A stretch of 64,000 nucleotides of DNA from Sphingopyxis sp. JAI128. Lineage in GTDB: Bacteria > Pseudomonadota > Alphaproteobacteria > Sphingomonadales > Sphingomonadaceae. The position numbers and the translations under genes were made by a program. Where the stretch lies: contig NZ_JACHDA010000006.1 in the NCBI RefSeq assembly GCF_014207235.1, positions 229,454 to 293,453 of the forward strand, read 5' to 3'. The notes beneath the pieces were generated by a model that saw nothing but the letters and a program-made list of their open reading frames with translations, did no database searches and was not told where the DNA came from. Shown here in pieces: positions 56,548 to 64,000 of the stretch (its first letter is position 1; every line of letters begins with the position of its first letter).

Positions 56548-57810
56548 ATGCGCCGGGTTGTGGTGACGGGTTTGGGTTTGGTGACGCCGCTCGGCGGCGA
56601 TGTCGAAACCAGCTGGAAAAATCTGATCGCGGGCAAATCGGGCGCCGGCACGATCACCCATTTCGACGCGTCGGACCAGAAATGCACGATCGCGTGCGAG
56701 GTCAAGGGTCCCGATCACGAATATGGCTTCGATCCGGGCAAGCGCGTCGACCACAAGGTCCAGCGCCAGGTCGATCCCTTCATCATCTTTGGTATCGACG
56801 CCGCGGGACAGGCGCTCGAAGACGCCGGCCTGACCGAGATGACCGAGGAGCAGAAGGCGCGTGCCGGCTGCTCGATCGGATCGGGCATCGGCGGCTTGCC
56901 GGGCATCGAAAGCGAAAGCCTGCTGCTCGCCGAAAAGGGTCCGGGCCGCGTCTCGCCTCACTTCGTCCATGGACGCCTGATCAACCTGATCTCGGGCCAG
57001 GTCAGCATCAAATACGGCCTGAAGGGCCCCAACCATGCCGTCGTCACCGCCTGCTCGACCGGCGCGCATTCGATCGGCGACGCGGCGCGGATGATCCGCG
57101 ACGACGATGCCGACATCATGCTCGCGGGCGGCGCCGAGGCGACGATCTGCCCGATCGGCATCGCGGGTTTCGCGCAGGCGCGCGCGCTCAACATGAGCTA
57201 TAACGATCGTCCCGAACAGGCGAGCCGTCCCTATGACAAGGACCGCGACGGCTTCGTGATGGGCGAGGGCGCGGGCGTCGTCGTGCTCGAGGAATATGAG
57301 CATGCCAAGGCGCGCGGCGCCAAAATCTATGCCGAAGTCGTGGGTTACGGCCTGTCGGGCGACGCCTATCACGTCACCGCGCCCGATCCCGAAATGGACG
57401 GCGCTTTCCGCTCGATGAGCGCGGCGCTCAAGAAAGCGGGCATGACCCCCGCCGACATCGACTATATCAACGCCCATGGCACTTCGACGATGGCCGACAC
57501 GATCGAACTCGGCGCGGTGAAGCGCCTGTTCGGCGACGCGATGAACAATGTGTCGATGAGCTCGACCAAGTCGGCGATCGGTCACTTGCTCGGCGGCGCG
57601 GGCGCGGTCGAGACAATCTTCTGCATCCTCGCGATCCGCGACCAGATCGTGCCCCCGACGCTCAATCTCGACAATCCCGACGAAGGCACCGAGGGCGCCG
57701 ACCTCGTGCCCAAGGTCGCGAAGAAGCGCAAGGTCAAGGCCGCGCTCAACAACAGCTTCGGTTTCGGCGGCACCAACGCGAGTTTGATCGTGAAAGCGGT
57801 TGAAGACTGA
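56548..57810 (+). CDS. fabF: Beta-ketoacyl-ACP synthase II
   Basis: 420 aa condensing enzyme of fatty-acid elongation. Catalytic Cys in VVTACSTGAHSIG, His in NAHGTSTM and His in KSAIGHLLGGAG. MRRVVVTGLGLVTPLGGD opens the fold and NNSFGFGGTNASL closes it. I use the ATG at 56548 because aagga sits seven bases upstream; an ATG at 56533 is in frame. Confidence 0.97.
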   Translation: MRRVVVTGLGLVTPLGGDVETSWKNLIAGKSGAGTITHFDASDQKCTIACEVKGPDHEYGFDPGKRVDHKVQRQVDPFIIFGIDAAGQALEDAGLTEMTEEQKARAGCSIGSGIGGLPGIESESLLLAEKGPGRVSPHFVHGRLINLISGQVSIKYGLKGPNHAVVTACSTGAHSIGDAARMIRDDDADIMLAGGAEATICPIGIAGFAQARALNMSYNDRPEQASRPYDKDRDGFVMGEGAGVVVLEEYEHAKARGAKIYAEVVGYGLSGDAYHVTAPDPEMDGAFRSMSAALKKAGMTPADIDYINAHGTSTMADTIELGAVKRLFGDAMNNVSMSSTKSAIGHLLGGAGAVETIFCILAIRDQIVPPTLNLDNPDEGTEGADLVPKVAKKRKVKAALNNSFGFGGTNASLIVKAVED

Positions 57811-57817
57811 ACTTTCC

Positions 57818-57952
57818 ATCCTCCCTGTGGCGCAGCCATGGGGAGGGGGACCGTCGCCGCAGGCGATATGGTGGAGGGGCGCGGCGCCGCGCCATAGGCC
57901 CCTTCGTCAGCGCGCCGCGCTGCCACCTCCATGGCTGCGCCACAGGGAGGAT
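57818..57952. repeat. Repeat family C, copy 3 (inverted relative to copies 1 and 2)
   Basis: atcctccctgtggcgcagcc ... ggctgcgccacagggaggat. The outer 20-bp arms are a near-perfect inverted repeat. The internal order is reversed compared with 31961 and 47960. It lies right after fabF. Confidence 0.75.
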
Positions 57953-58014
57953 GAAAAGCCTCTTTCCTACATTGCGCGGCCATGCTCTAGCAGCAGGGAG
58001 TTCGCCGAGGCTTC

Positions 58015-58075
58015 GCTTAAAGCCACAAAGGACACAGTCAGGCCCCGCGCATGCGGGTCTTTTGTGGCTTTAAGC
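58015..58075. repeat. Perfect 15-bp inverted repeat between fabF and mltG
   Basis: gcttaaagccacaaa (58015-58029) and its exact complement (58061-58075) flank an inner cccgcgcatgcggg hairpin. It reaches to 26 bp before the mltG start. It could be a transcription terminator or a miniature repeat; the T-rich arm gives weak support for termination in both directions. Confidence 0.65.
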
Positions 58076-58101
58076 GGGGCAATGACTGACGGGAGAATCC
58101 G

Positions 58102-59043
58102 GTGCATCCGTTCCGCTGGCTGACGATCGCGATCTTTGCGCTGCTGCTCGCCGCCTGTTCGCCCGGCGCGCCGAAGGATGCCGAAGTGGTCATCCCGCAA
58201 GGCGCGAGCATCGCGAAGGCGGGCGAGATTCTGGAGGAGGCCGGGCTCGTCTCGGCGTCGAGTTTCCGCAATCAGGCGCGTTTCTTCGGTTCGGACGATC
58301 CGATCAAGCCCGGCGAGTATAAGATCGAAAAGGGGATGGACGCGGGCGACATCCTTGCACTGTTCCAGTCGGGCAAGACGATCCAGCGGCTCGTGATGAT
58401 TCCCGAAGGCATGCCCTCGATCATGGTGTGGGAACGGCTGATGGCCGAAAAACGGCTGAAGGGCGACATTCCCGTTCCCGCCGAGGGCAGCATCCTGCCC
58501 GACTCCTATGCCTTCACCACCGGCGAGAGCCGTGCCGCGGTGGTGAAGCGGATGCAGGCGGCGATGGACAAGGCGTTCGCCGAACTGTGGGCCAAGCGCA
58601 CCCCGCGCGCCGCGGTCAAGGATCGCAACGAAGCGATCACGCTCGCGTCGATCGTCGAGAAGGAAACCGCCGTCGCCGCCGAACGCCGGACCGTCGCGGG
58701 GGTCTATACCAACCGGCTTGGCGTGGGCATGCGGCTCCAGGCCGATCCGACGATCATCTATCCGATCACCAAGGGCAAGCCGCTCGGCCGCCGTATCTTG
58801 CGTTCCGAAATCCAGGCGGTGAACGGCTACAACACCTACAGCATGGCCGGGTTGCCCAAAGGACCGATCGCCAATCCGGGCAAGGCGTCGATCGCTGCGG
58901 TGCTCGATCCCGAGGCGAACGATTATCTCTTCTTCGTCGCCAAGGGCGACGGCAGCCATGTCTTTTCGCGGACGCTGTCCGAACATAATGCCAATGTGCA
59001 GAAATGGTATGCGCTCCGCCGCGAGCGGGGGGAGATAGAGTAG
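58102..59043 (+). CDS. mltG: Endolytic transglycosylase MltG
   Basis: 313 aa from a GTG. Cleaves nascent peptidoglycan to end glycan strands. N-terminal hydrophobic segment (WLTIAIFALLLAACSPG), a LysM-like part, and the YceG domain with the catalytic Glu in ASIVEKETA, then LQADPTIIYPIT, YNTYSMAGLPKGPIANPG and DYLFFVAKGDGSHVFS. The Cys in LLLAAC could even be a lipobox, which is unusual for MltG. Order acpP-fabF-mltG is conserved in alphaproteobacteria. Confidence 0.95.
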   Translation: MHPFRWLTIAIFALLLAACSPGAPKDAEVVIPQGASIAKAGEILEEAGLVSASSFRNQARFFGSDDPIKPGEYKIEKGMDAGDILALFQSGKTIQRLVMIPEGMPSIMVWERLMAEKRLKGDIPVPAEGSILPDSYAFTTGESRAAVVKRMQAAMDKAFAELWAKRTPRAAVKDRNEAITLASIVEKETAVAAERRTVAGVYTNRLGVGMRLQADPTIIYPITKGKPLGRRILRSEIQAVNGYNTYSMAGLPKGPIANPGKASIAAVLDPEANDYLFFVAKGDGSHVFSRTLSEHNANVQKWYALRRERGEIE

Positions 59044-59076
59044 CAACCGCGCCCGGCAGGGCAAGGGAGGACGCCG

Positions 59077-60213
59077 ATGCGCCGACTGTTGGGATTGTCC
59101 GCCGCCGCGCTGGCGCTCGCTGCCTGCATGAACGGCGGCGGGGCGGCCGAGAAGGATGCGTCCGACGTCCGCATCGAGCAGGGGCCGGGGCTCGGCGCGC
59201 CGCGCGCGACGCACCAGCTGGTCGCCGCGGGCGGCGGCACCTTGCTCGCCATCGGCGGCTGCGTCGTGGCGGGCTGCGAGGCCGGACCCGCGAGCGCGAC
59301 GGTCGGCATCATCGCGGTGCCGGGCTTGAAGGTGACCGCGACCGGACGCCTGCTCGCGCCGCGAATCCAGCCTTCGGCGGTGGCGCTGCCCGGCGGCAAG
59401 GCGCTGATCCTCGGCGGCTGGGTCGACGGGCGCGTGAGCGCCGCGACCGAAATCTTCGAGCCCGCCACCGGCCGCTCGGTGGCCGGCCCGGCGCTGGCGG
59501 CGCCGCGCAACGCGCCGACCGTCGTCACATTGACCGACGGGCGCATCTTGATTGCCGGCGGGTATGACGGCAGGAACGTGCGCGCCGACGCCGAAATCTT
59601 CGATCCGGCGACGGGCCGGATGACGCGTACCGGATCGCTCGCCGCTGCGCGCAGCGGCGCGACGGGAACCCTGCTCGCCGACGGCCGGGTGCTGATCGCT
59701 GGCGGCGGGCGCCCCGACCGCGAACCGCGCCGCGCGCTCGCGAGCGCCGAGATTTTCGACCCTGCGACCGGGCGCTTTGCCGCAGCGGGAAATCTTGTGC
59801 AGGGGCGCTACAAGCATGGGGCGGTGCGGCTCGCCGATGGCGATGTGCTGATCGTGGGCGGTTCGGATAGCCGCGACTATGGCGGCAAGCTGCGCTCGGT
59901 CGAACGCTACGATGTCGCTGCGGGGCGCTTCGTCCCCGCCGGCAACCTCGCCGATCCGCGCTTCAAGATCGCCGACGGGCTGTTGCTGCTCCCCGGGGGG
60001 CGCGTCCTCGTCGCGGCAGGCGACACCGCGCCCGAGATTTTCGATATCGCCAACGGTACCGGCCGTCGACTCGACTACGACCTTGGCGGCCAGTGGAATT
60101 ATATGACGCTCGTGCGCGCCGACGCGCGCACCGCCTTGCTCGCAGGCGGCTATCGCGAGGGGCGTATCGAGCCCACCGCGCAAAGCTGGATCGTCCATCT
60201 GCCGAGAGAGTGA
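59077..60213 (+). CDS. Kelch-repeat-like lipoprotein
   Basis: 378 aa. Signal MRRLLGLSAAALALAACMNG with an LAAC lipobox. The mature protein has at least five repeats of the type ILIAGGYDGRNVRADAEIFD followed by PATG, which form a kelch or galactose-oxidase-like beta-propeller. Such propellers mediate binding; no catalytic residue is evident. It lies 33 bp after mltG and 5 bp before the next hydrolase gene, so it may be in an operon. Confidence 0.82.
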   Translation: MRRLLGLSAAALALAACMNGGGAAEKDASDVRIEQGPGLGAPRATHQLVAAGGGTLLAIGGCVVAGCEAGPASATVGIIAVPGLKVTATGRLLAPRIQPSAVALPGGKALILGGWVDGRVSAATEIFEPATGRSVAGPALAAPRNAPTVVTLTDGRILIAGGYDGRNVRADAEIFDPATGRMTRTGSLAAARSGATGTLLADGRVLIAGGGRPDREPRRALASAEIFDPATGRFAAAGNLVQGRYKHGAVRLADGDVLIVGGSDSRDYGGKLRSVERYDVAAGRFVPAGNLADPRFKIADGLLLLPGGRVLVAAGDTAPEIFDIANGTGRRLDYDLGGQWNYMTLVRADARTALLAGGYREGRIEPTAQSWIVHLPRE

Positions 60214-60218
60214 AAGCC

Positions 60219-60971
60219 ATGACCACTGCAAAGCTGTTCATCCATGGTGTCCCCGACAGCCCGCTGATCTGGGAACCGCTACTGGCCGCGCTCGACCTTG
60301 CCGACACGCCCGTCGCCGTGCCCGCGCTGCCCGGCTTCACCGGCCCGCTCCCCGCAGGCTTTCCGGCGACCAAGGAGGCCTATGCCGACTGGGCGGTGGG
60401 GCAGGCGGAGGCGCTGTTCGCGGCGCACGGCCCGATCGACATCGTCGGCCACGACTGGGGCGCGCTGATCGCGCAGCGGGTCGCGATGCTGCGCCCCGAC
60501 CTGCTCCGCAGCTGGGCGATCTCGAACGCGGTGATCGAACCCGACTATCGCGGCCACCGCATCGCGCGCATCTGGAACACGCCGATCCTCGGCGAAATCT
60601 TCATGGCGCTGAGCAAGGCCGACAAGCTCGCCGACGGGCTCGCCGGGCAAGGCATGCCCGCCGACATCGCGCGCGAAGAGGCCGCGCAATGGAAGAACAA
60701 GGACAAGCGCCGCGCGATCCTGAAACTCTATCGGTCGGCGAAGGGGCTGAGCTTCGCGCACGATTGGGCGCTCGATATCCCCAAACTGCCCGCGAACGGC
60801 GCGCTGGTCTGGGGAGACGGCGATCCCTATGTCGCGCTGTCGGTTGCCCAGCGCTACGCCGCTAACACCGCTACGCCGCTGACGGTGATCGAAGGTGCGG
60901 GGCATTGGGCGATCGCCGAGCGCCCGCAAGAGGTCGCCGCCGCGCTACACGCGTTCTGGAACGCACTGTAA
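60219..60971 (+). CDS. Alpha/beta hydrolase with Asp nucleophile (epoxide hydrolase/dehalogenase-like)
   Basis: 250 aa. The nucleophile elbow is VGHDWGALIAQ, with Asp in the nucleophile place as in epoxide hydrolases and haloalkane dehalogenases. The oxyanion region is FIHGVPDSPLIWEPLL, the acid lies near VWGDGDPYV and the His in IEGAGHWAIAERP. Substrate unknown. The ATG at 60219 follows gagag of the preceding gene end. Confidence 0.85.
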   Translation: MTTAKLFIHGVPDSPLIWEPLLAALDLADTPVAVPALPGFTGPLPAGFPATKEAYADWAVGQAEALFAAHGPIDIVGHDWGALIAQRVAMLRPDLLRSWAISNAVIEPDYRGHRIARIWNTPILGEIFMALSKADKLADGLAGQGMPADIAREEAAQWKNKDKRRAILKLYRSAKGLSFAHDWALDIPKLPANGALVWGDGDPYVALSVAQRYAANTATPLTVIEGAGHWAIAERPQEVAAALHAFWNAL

Positions 60972-61081
60972 AGTGCGGATAATATTATTTCATCGACTTG
61001 AACGATTATTGTGACGCAATAAATCGATTGGTGTATCGCGCGGATCGGGTGCATTCGATGGCTGTCGAGAAAGGGCGTCCC

Positions 61082-61687
61082 ATGGACGATGGCAAACCTC
61101 CCCCGAAATTGCCTCGCCCATCCCTTTCCGAAGCAGATGGCCCGGGCTTCCCCCCTCCCTACCGGACCACTGGCGCCGTGCCCATCATCGTCACCGCGGC
61201 GATGGGCGCGGCGGACCAGCGCCATTTCGACGCGCTGCGCAGCGCGCATTTCCCGCCCGATCGCAATCATCTTGCGGCACATGTCACGCTTTTTCACCAG
61301 TTGCCGCCGTCGGGCCTCGACGAACTGGAACGGCTGGTGCGCAGGATCGCGGCCGATACGCCGCCGCCCGCCGCGATGCTGCGTGAAGTCTATTCGCTGG
61401 GGCAGGGCGTTGCCTTTCGGGTCGAGAGTCCTGAATTGCTCGCCGTCCGTGCGCGCATCGCCGACCATTTCGCCGGCATGCTCACCGCGCAGGACCGGGG
61501 AACGCCGCGGCTCCACATCACCGTGCAGAACAAGGTCCCCGCGGCCGATGCGCGTGCGCTGCTTGCCCGACTGGCGTCCGATTTCCGCCCACGTCCGCTC
61601 GCGATCGCGGGCCTCGCGGCGCACCATTATCGCGGCGGCCCGTGGGAACCCGCCTTCGCGCGCAGCTTTCGAGCCATGCGCAGATGA
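61082..61687 (+). CDS. 2'-5' RNA ligase family protein (2H phosphoesterase)
   Basis: 201 aa. Two HxT motifs, HVTLF and HITVQ, mark the 2H phosphoesterase fold. Family members act as cyclic phosphodiesterases or RNA ligases. I chose the ATG at 61082 with aaaggg upstream; the frame stays open to 60998. It ends 61 bp before the tRNA gene. Confidence 0.82.
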   Translation: MDDGKPPPKLPRPSLSEADGPGFPPPYRTTGAVPIIVTAAMGAADQRHFDALRSAHFPPDRNHLAAHVTLFHQLPPSGLDELERLVRRIAADTPPPAAMLREVYSLGQGVAFRVESPELLAVRARIADHFAGMLTAQDRGTPRLHITVQNKVPAADARALLARLASDFRPRPLAIAGLAAHHYRGGPWEPAFARSFRAMRR

Positions 61688-61748
61688 TATTGACCGGCGC
61701 GATGAGCCTGCCTATAGGCGCGGCTCGCCCGATGCGGCGGCCTTTCGG

Positions 61749-61825
61749 GGCGGAGTAGCTCAGCAGGTTAGAGCAGCGGAATCATAATCCGCGTGTCGGG
61801 GGTTCGAGTCCCTCCTCCGCTACCA
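61749..61825 (+). tRNA. tRNA-Met (anticodon CAT), elongator type
   Basis: 77 bases including an encoded CCA. Acceptor stem ggcggag/ctccgct with G1-U72; D arm gctc ... gagc; anticodon stem gcgga/tccgc with loop atcataa; T arm cgggggttcgagtccctcc. The sequence matches the usual alphaproteobacterial elongator Met tRNA; a lysidine-modified Ile tRNA with CAT is less likely. Its 3' end is the probable attachment site of the downstream integrase. Confidence 0.93.
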
Positions 61826-62016
61826 ATTTCCTGTTTGCCCGTATGAGTCCGTCTTCGACCGTCAGCGGATTATCTTCCAATAAAATCAAATATTTCTGGC
61901 GTCCTTTGGCCGCCGTTTCGGTCCGTCATCGTCCGTCGGAATCCGCCGGCAGCGATTTGATCTGGGGGTATTTTTGGGGCATTTTTTCGAAATACCCCCA
62001 GCAGGAAATACCCCCA

Positions 62017-63384
62017 ATGGCTCTCAAGGATCTCGAAATCAAATATGCGGCGCGCCGCCAGCGCGAATATAAACTGTTCGATGGCGAGGGGCTTTTCGTG
62101 CTCGTGACGCCCAAGGGGTCGAAGCTCTGGCGATTCAAATACCGATTTGCCGGCAAGGAGAAAGTACTCAGCCTGGGCAAATATCCTGCCATCTCGGCGG
62201 CGGTCGCTCGCCAGAAAAGGCAGGAAGCGAAACAGCTCATCGAACAGGGCATCGACCCTTGCGACGCCAAGAAAGCGACAAAGCATCGCCGGGATCCGCT
62301 CAGGCAGTTCGAGGCCATAGCACGTGCCTGGCACGCAAATCGCGCCGAAGAGCTCGACCAGGCGCATGCCGCTCGTGTCATCTGCCAAATGGAGCGCGAT
62401 GTTTTTTCCACGCTTGGCCAGCGTCACATCGAGTCCATCACAGCTCCCGAAATCCTTGACGTTGTGCGAGCGGTCGAAGCGCGGGGCGCGCTCGATATCA
62501 GCAGGCGCATCAAGCAGGGCATCGGCCACGTGTTCCGCTTCGCGATCGTCAGCGGATGGGCGACGGTCGACCCCACCACCAGTCTTAACAATGCGCTCAA
62601 ACCGAAGCCGCGGGTGAAGCATATGGCCCGCGTCCCGCTGGCCGAACTTCCCGGACTGGTCGCCGCAATCCAGACCTACGACGGGGAGAGTGATTCGCGG
62701 CGCCGCGCCACGACCCGTGACGCGCTGCTGCTCACATTGCTGACATGGGCCCGGACAAGCGAAGCGCGCTTCGTGACCTGGGATGAATTTGAAGACCTCG
62801 ATGGGGCCGAACCGCTGTGGCGGTTGTCGGCGGAACGGATGAAGATGGCACGCGAGCATCTCGTCCCGCTGTCATCGCAGGCGGCCGACCTCTTGCTGCG
62901 CCGCCGTCGGACGAGCAACGACGATTATGTGTTCCCCGGCGAGAAGCCCAGGCAGCCGATTTCGGCAAATACGATGATCTACGCCTGTTACCGGATGGGA
63001 TATCGGGGGCGGCAGACCGTGCATGGCTTTCGCGGGCTCGCATCAACCTGGGCAAACGAATCCGAGCGGTATCGACCAGATTGGGTCGAAATGGCGCTTG
63101 CGCACGAGGACGAGAACGAAGTTCGCGGTGCCTATAACAGTGCTCTATATCTGACGCCGCGCCGCAGGATGTTGCAGCATTGGGCCGACGACATATTGAA
63201 GAGGGCATCCGGCACCGGAAAAAGCGGCGACGTCCCAGCGCCGGTCGGCGCGACCAATGGCACAGCGCCCGGCTGCGAGACCACCTCTGGGTGCCGCAAT
63301 GCTCCCCGCGCGCGCGCGCGGCTGCCTTTCTGGCGGCGATCGGAAGAGCGAAAGCCGCCATCCAGATCGCGGCCGCTTGCCTGA
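62017..63384 (+). CDS. P4-type tyrosine integrase next to tRNA-Met
   Basis: 455 aa. N-terminal DUF4102-like arm-binding domain (YKLFDGEGLFVLVTPKGSKL, YRFAGKEKVLSLGKYPAIS). The core keeps Arg in TSEARFVTWDE, His-x-x-Arg in HGFRGLASTW, His in LAHEDENEV and the nucleophile Tyr near GAYNSALY. The open frame starts earlier but the ATG at 62017 (MALKDLEIKYAARR) is family-like. Its last ~70 residues are low-complexity basic sequence and may be a fused or altered tail. It lies 190 bp from the tRNA 3' end, the classic location for an integrating island. Confidence 0.9.
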   Translation: MALKDLEIKYAARRQREYKLFDGEGLFVLVTPKGSKLWRFKYRFAGKEKVLSLGKYPAISAAVARQKRQEAKQLIEQGIDPCDAKKATKHRRDPLRQFEAIARAWHANRAEELDQAHAARVICQMERDVFSTLGQRHIESITAPEILDVVRAVEARGALDISRRIKQGIGHVFRFAIVSGWATVDPTTSLNNALKPKPRVKHMARVPLAELPGLVAAIQTYDGESDSRRRATTRDALLLTLLTWARTSEARFVTWDEFEDLDGAEPLWRLSAERMKMAREHLVPLSSQAADLLLRRRRTSNDDYVFPGEKPRQPISANTMIYACYRMGYRGRQTVHGFRGLASTWANESERYRPDWVEMALAHEDENEVRGAYNSALYLTPRRRMLQHWADDILKRASGTGKSGDVPAPVGATNGTAPGCETTSGCRNAPRARARLPFWRRSEERKPPSRSRPLA

Positions 63385-63556
63385 CATTCGGCTGCCTTGC
63401 GCTTCGCAAGGTCCGCCTTGGCCAAGCTCGCGAATACTGCAGCCGCCAACCGGCGCGATTCATGGGCGTAACTTGCCTGAAATGGCGTTCAGCGGGCTTC
63501 GCTGGCGAGGGCGCGAGGAAGGAGCGCTGCGGTCATAGTCGGCGCCGCCACGCGCC

Positions 63557-63775
63557 TCAGCACTCTTCGCCCGCGATCCGGCGGCCGCCTTTCTTGATGG
63601 GCGGCGTGAGCGCAGGATGCATGATATTCCACAGTGCAAGCGCGATCCGCACTTCCCGGAAGTCGTCGCCATGTCCCTCGGCAATCATACTCGCTTCCCG
63701 CTCATAGCCTTGGCCGCGCAGATATTTTGCAGCTGCGGCGCGGGCTGCCTCGATCTTGGCCACGTTTTTCACCAT
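63557..63775 (-). CDS. Small conserved-looking protein, unknown
   Basis: 72 aa. MVKNVAKIEAARAAAAKYLR is followed by GQGYEREASMIAEGHGDDFR and EVRIALALWNIMHPALTPPI. Helical and charged, no membrane segment. It sits in the second integrative region, between the integrase and the transposase remnant. No family recognised. Confidence 0.55.
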   Translation of the reverse strand: MVKNVAKIEAARAAAAKYLRGQGYEREASMIAEGHGDDFREVRIALALWNIMHPALTPPIKKGGRRIAGEEC

Positions 63776-63906
63776 TCACTCCTTGCTGGGTCGCGGGACG
63801 ACTGCGCCGTTTCAACGATGGGGCGGTATTTCGGCAGGGACTTTACCGTGACAACGAGAAACAATGAACTTACCCTTGTCTCGCTAATCATTCTGAGCCC
63901 CCACGC

Positions 63907-64000
63907 CTAGGCCGTGTTGACAAAAGACTTCAGCCATAGCCGCGTGGCGGCGAGGTTGAGGAAGCTCTCGAACGAGAGAAGTGTCTTGTCGTATCGGGTG
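63907..64000 (-). CDS. IS5-family transposase, C-terminal end only
   Basis: The last 30 codons of a transposase that begins beyond the right edge. The reading TRYDKTLLSFESFLNLAATR, then LWLKSFVNTA stop, is the characteristic C-terminus of IS5-group DDE transposases. The IS end repeat would lie just to the left, near 63890-63906. Whether the whole IS is intact cannot be seen. Confidence 0.75.
   Translation of the reverse strand, partial: TRYDKTLLSFESFLNLAATRLWLKSFVNTA

Overview
The window is high-GC alphaproteobacterial chromosome, most likely from a Sphingomonadaceae member close to Sphingopyxis or Sphingomonas. I infer this from protein character and gene order (polA, rpmE, carD, fmt/recR, hrcA-grpE, rph-rdgB-hemW, uvrB, acpP-fabF-mltG) and from several families of palindromic intergenic repeats. 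No database search was possible.

Region 1 (1-2589) is the 5' part of polA, running off the left edge. Region 2 (about 2771-16602) is the highlight: a ~13.8 kb element that looks like a casposon, a self-synthesising transposon that uses a Cas1 integrase. It encodes a stand-alone Cas1 with the catalytic Glu, His and Asp in place. It also encodes a family B DNA polymerase with all exonuclease and polymerase motifs, and a small HNH-like zinc protein. There is no Cas2, other cas gene or CRISPR array. The element is bounded by 39-bp imperfect terminal inverted repeats (31/39 identical) and by a 15-19 bp target duplication. The target is a genomic palindromic repeat of which intact copies occur elsewhere in the window, so the empty site can be reconstructed. 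Cargo consists of a serine recombinase coupled to two ParB/RepB-like proteins, a lipoprotein, a frameshifted XRE regulator, a Septu-like ATPase/HNH pair and a DNA methyltransferase.

Region 3 (16737-61687) is conserved chromosome. It carries ribosomal protein L31, glycerol kinase, an RhlE-type helicase, an MHS-type transporter, hydrolases including a PHA-depolymerase-like enzyme, and arginine succinyltransferase genes (astA, astB and an M20 hydrolase). It continues with a diguanylate cyclase, malate synthase G, a cation diffusion facilitator, a GMC oxidoreductase, TrhO and CarD. Next come translation, repair and heat-shock genes (truA, fmt, recR, def, hrcA-grpE, rph, rdgB, hemW, xerC), an S10 peptidase, a RelE/HigA-type toxin-antitoxin pair and uvrB. 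It ends with acpP-fabF-mltG and a few lipoproteins and hydrolases. Three repeat families punctuate the gaps.

Region 4 (61749-64000) is an elongator tRNA-Met with a P4-type tyrosine integrase just downstream, probably the edge of a second integrative element, ending in the 3' end of an IS5-like transposase gene at the right edge.
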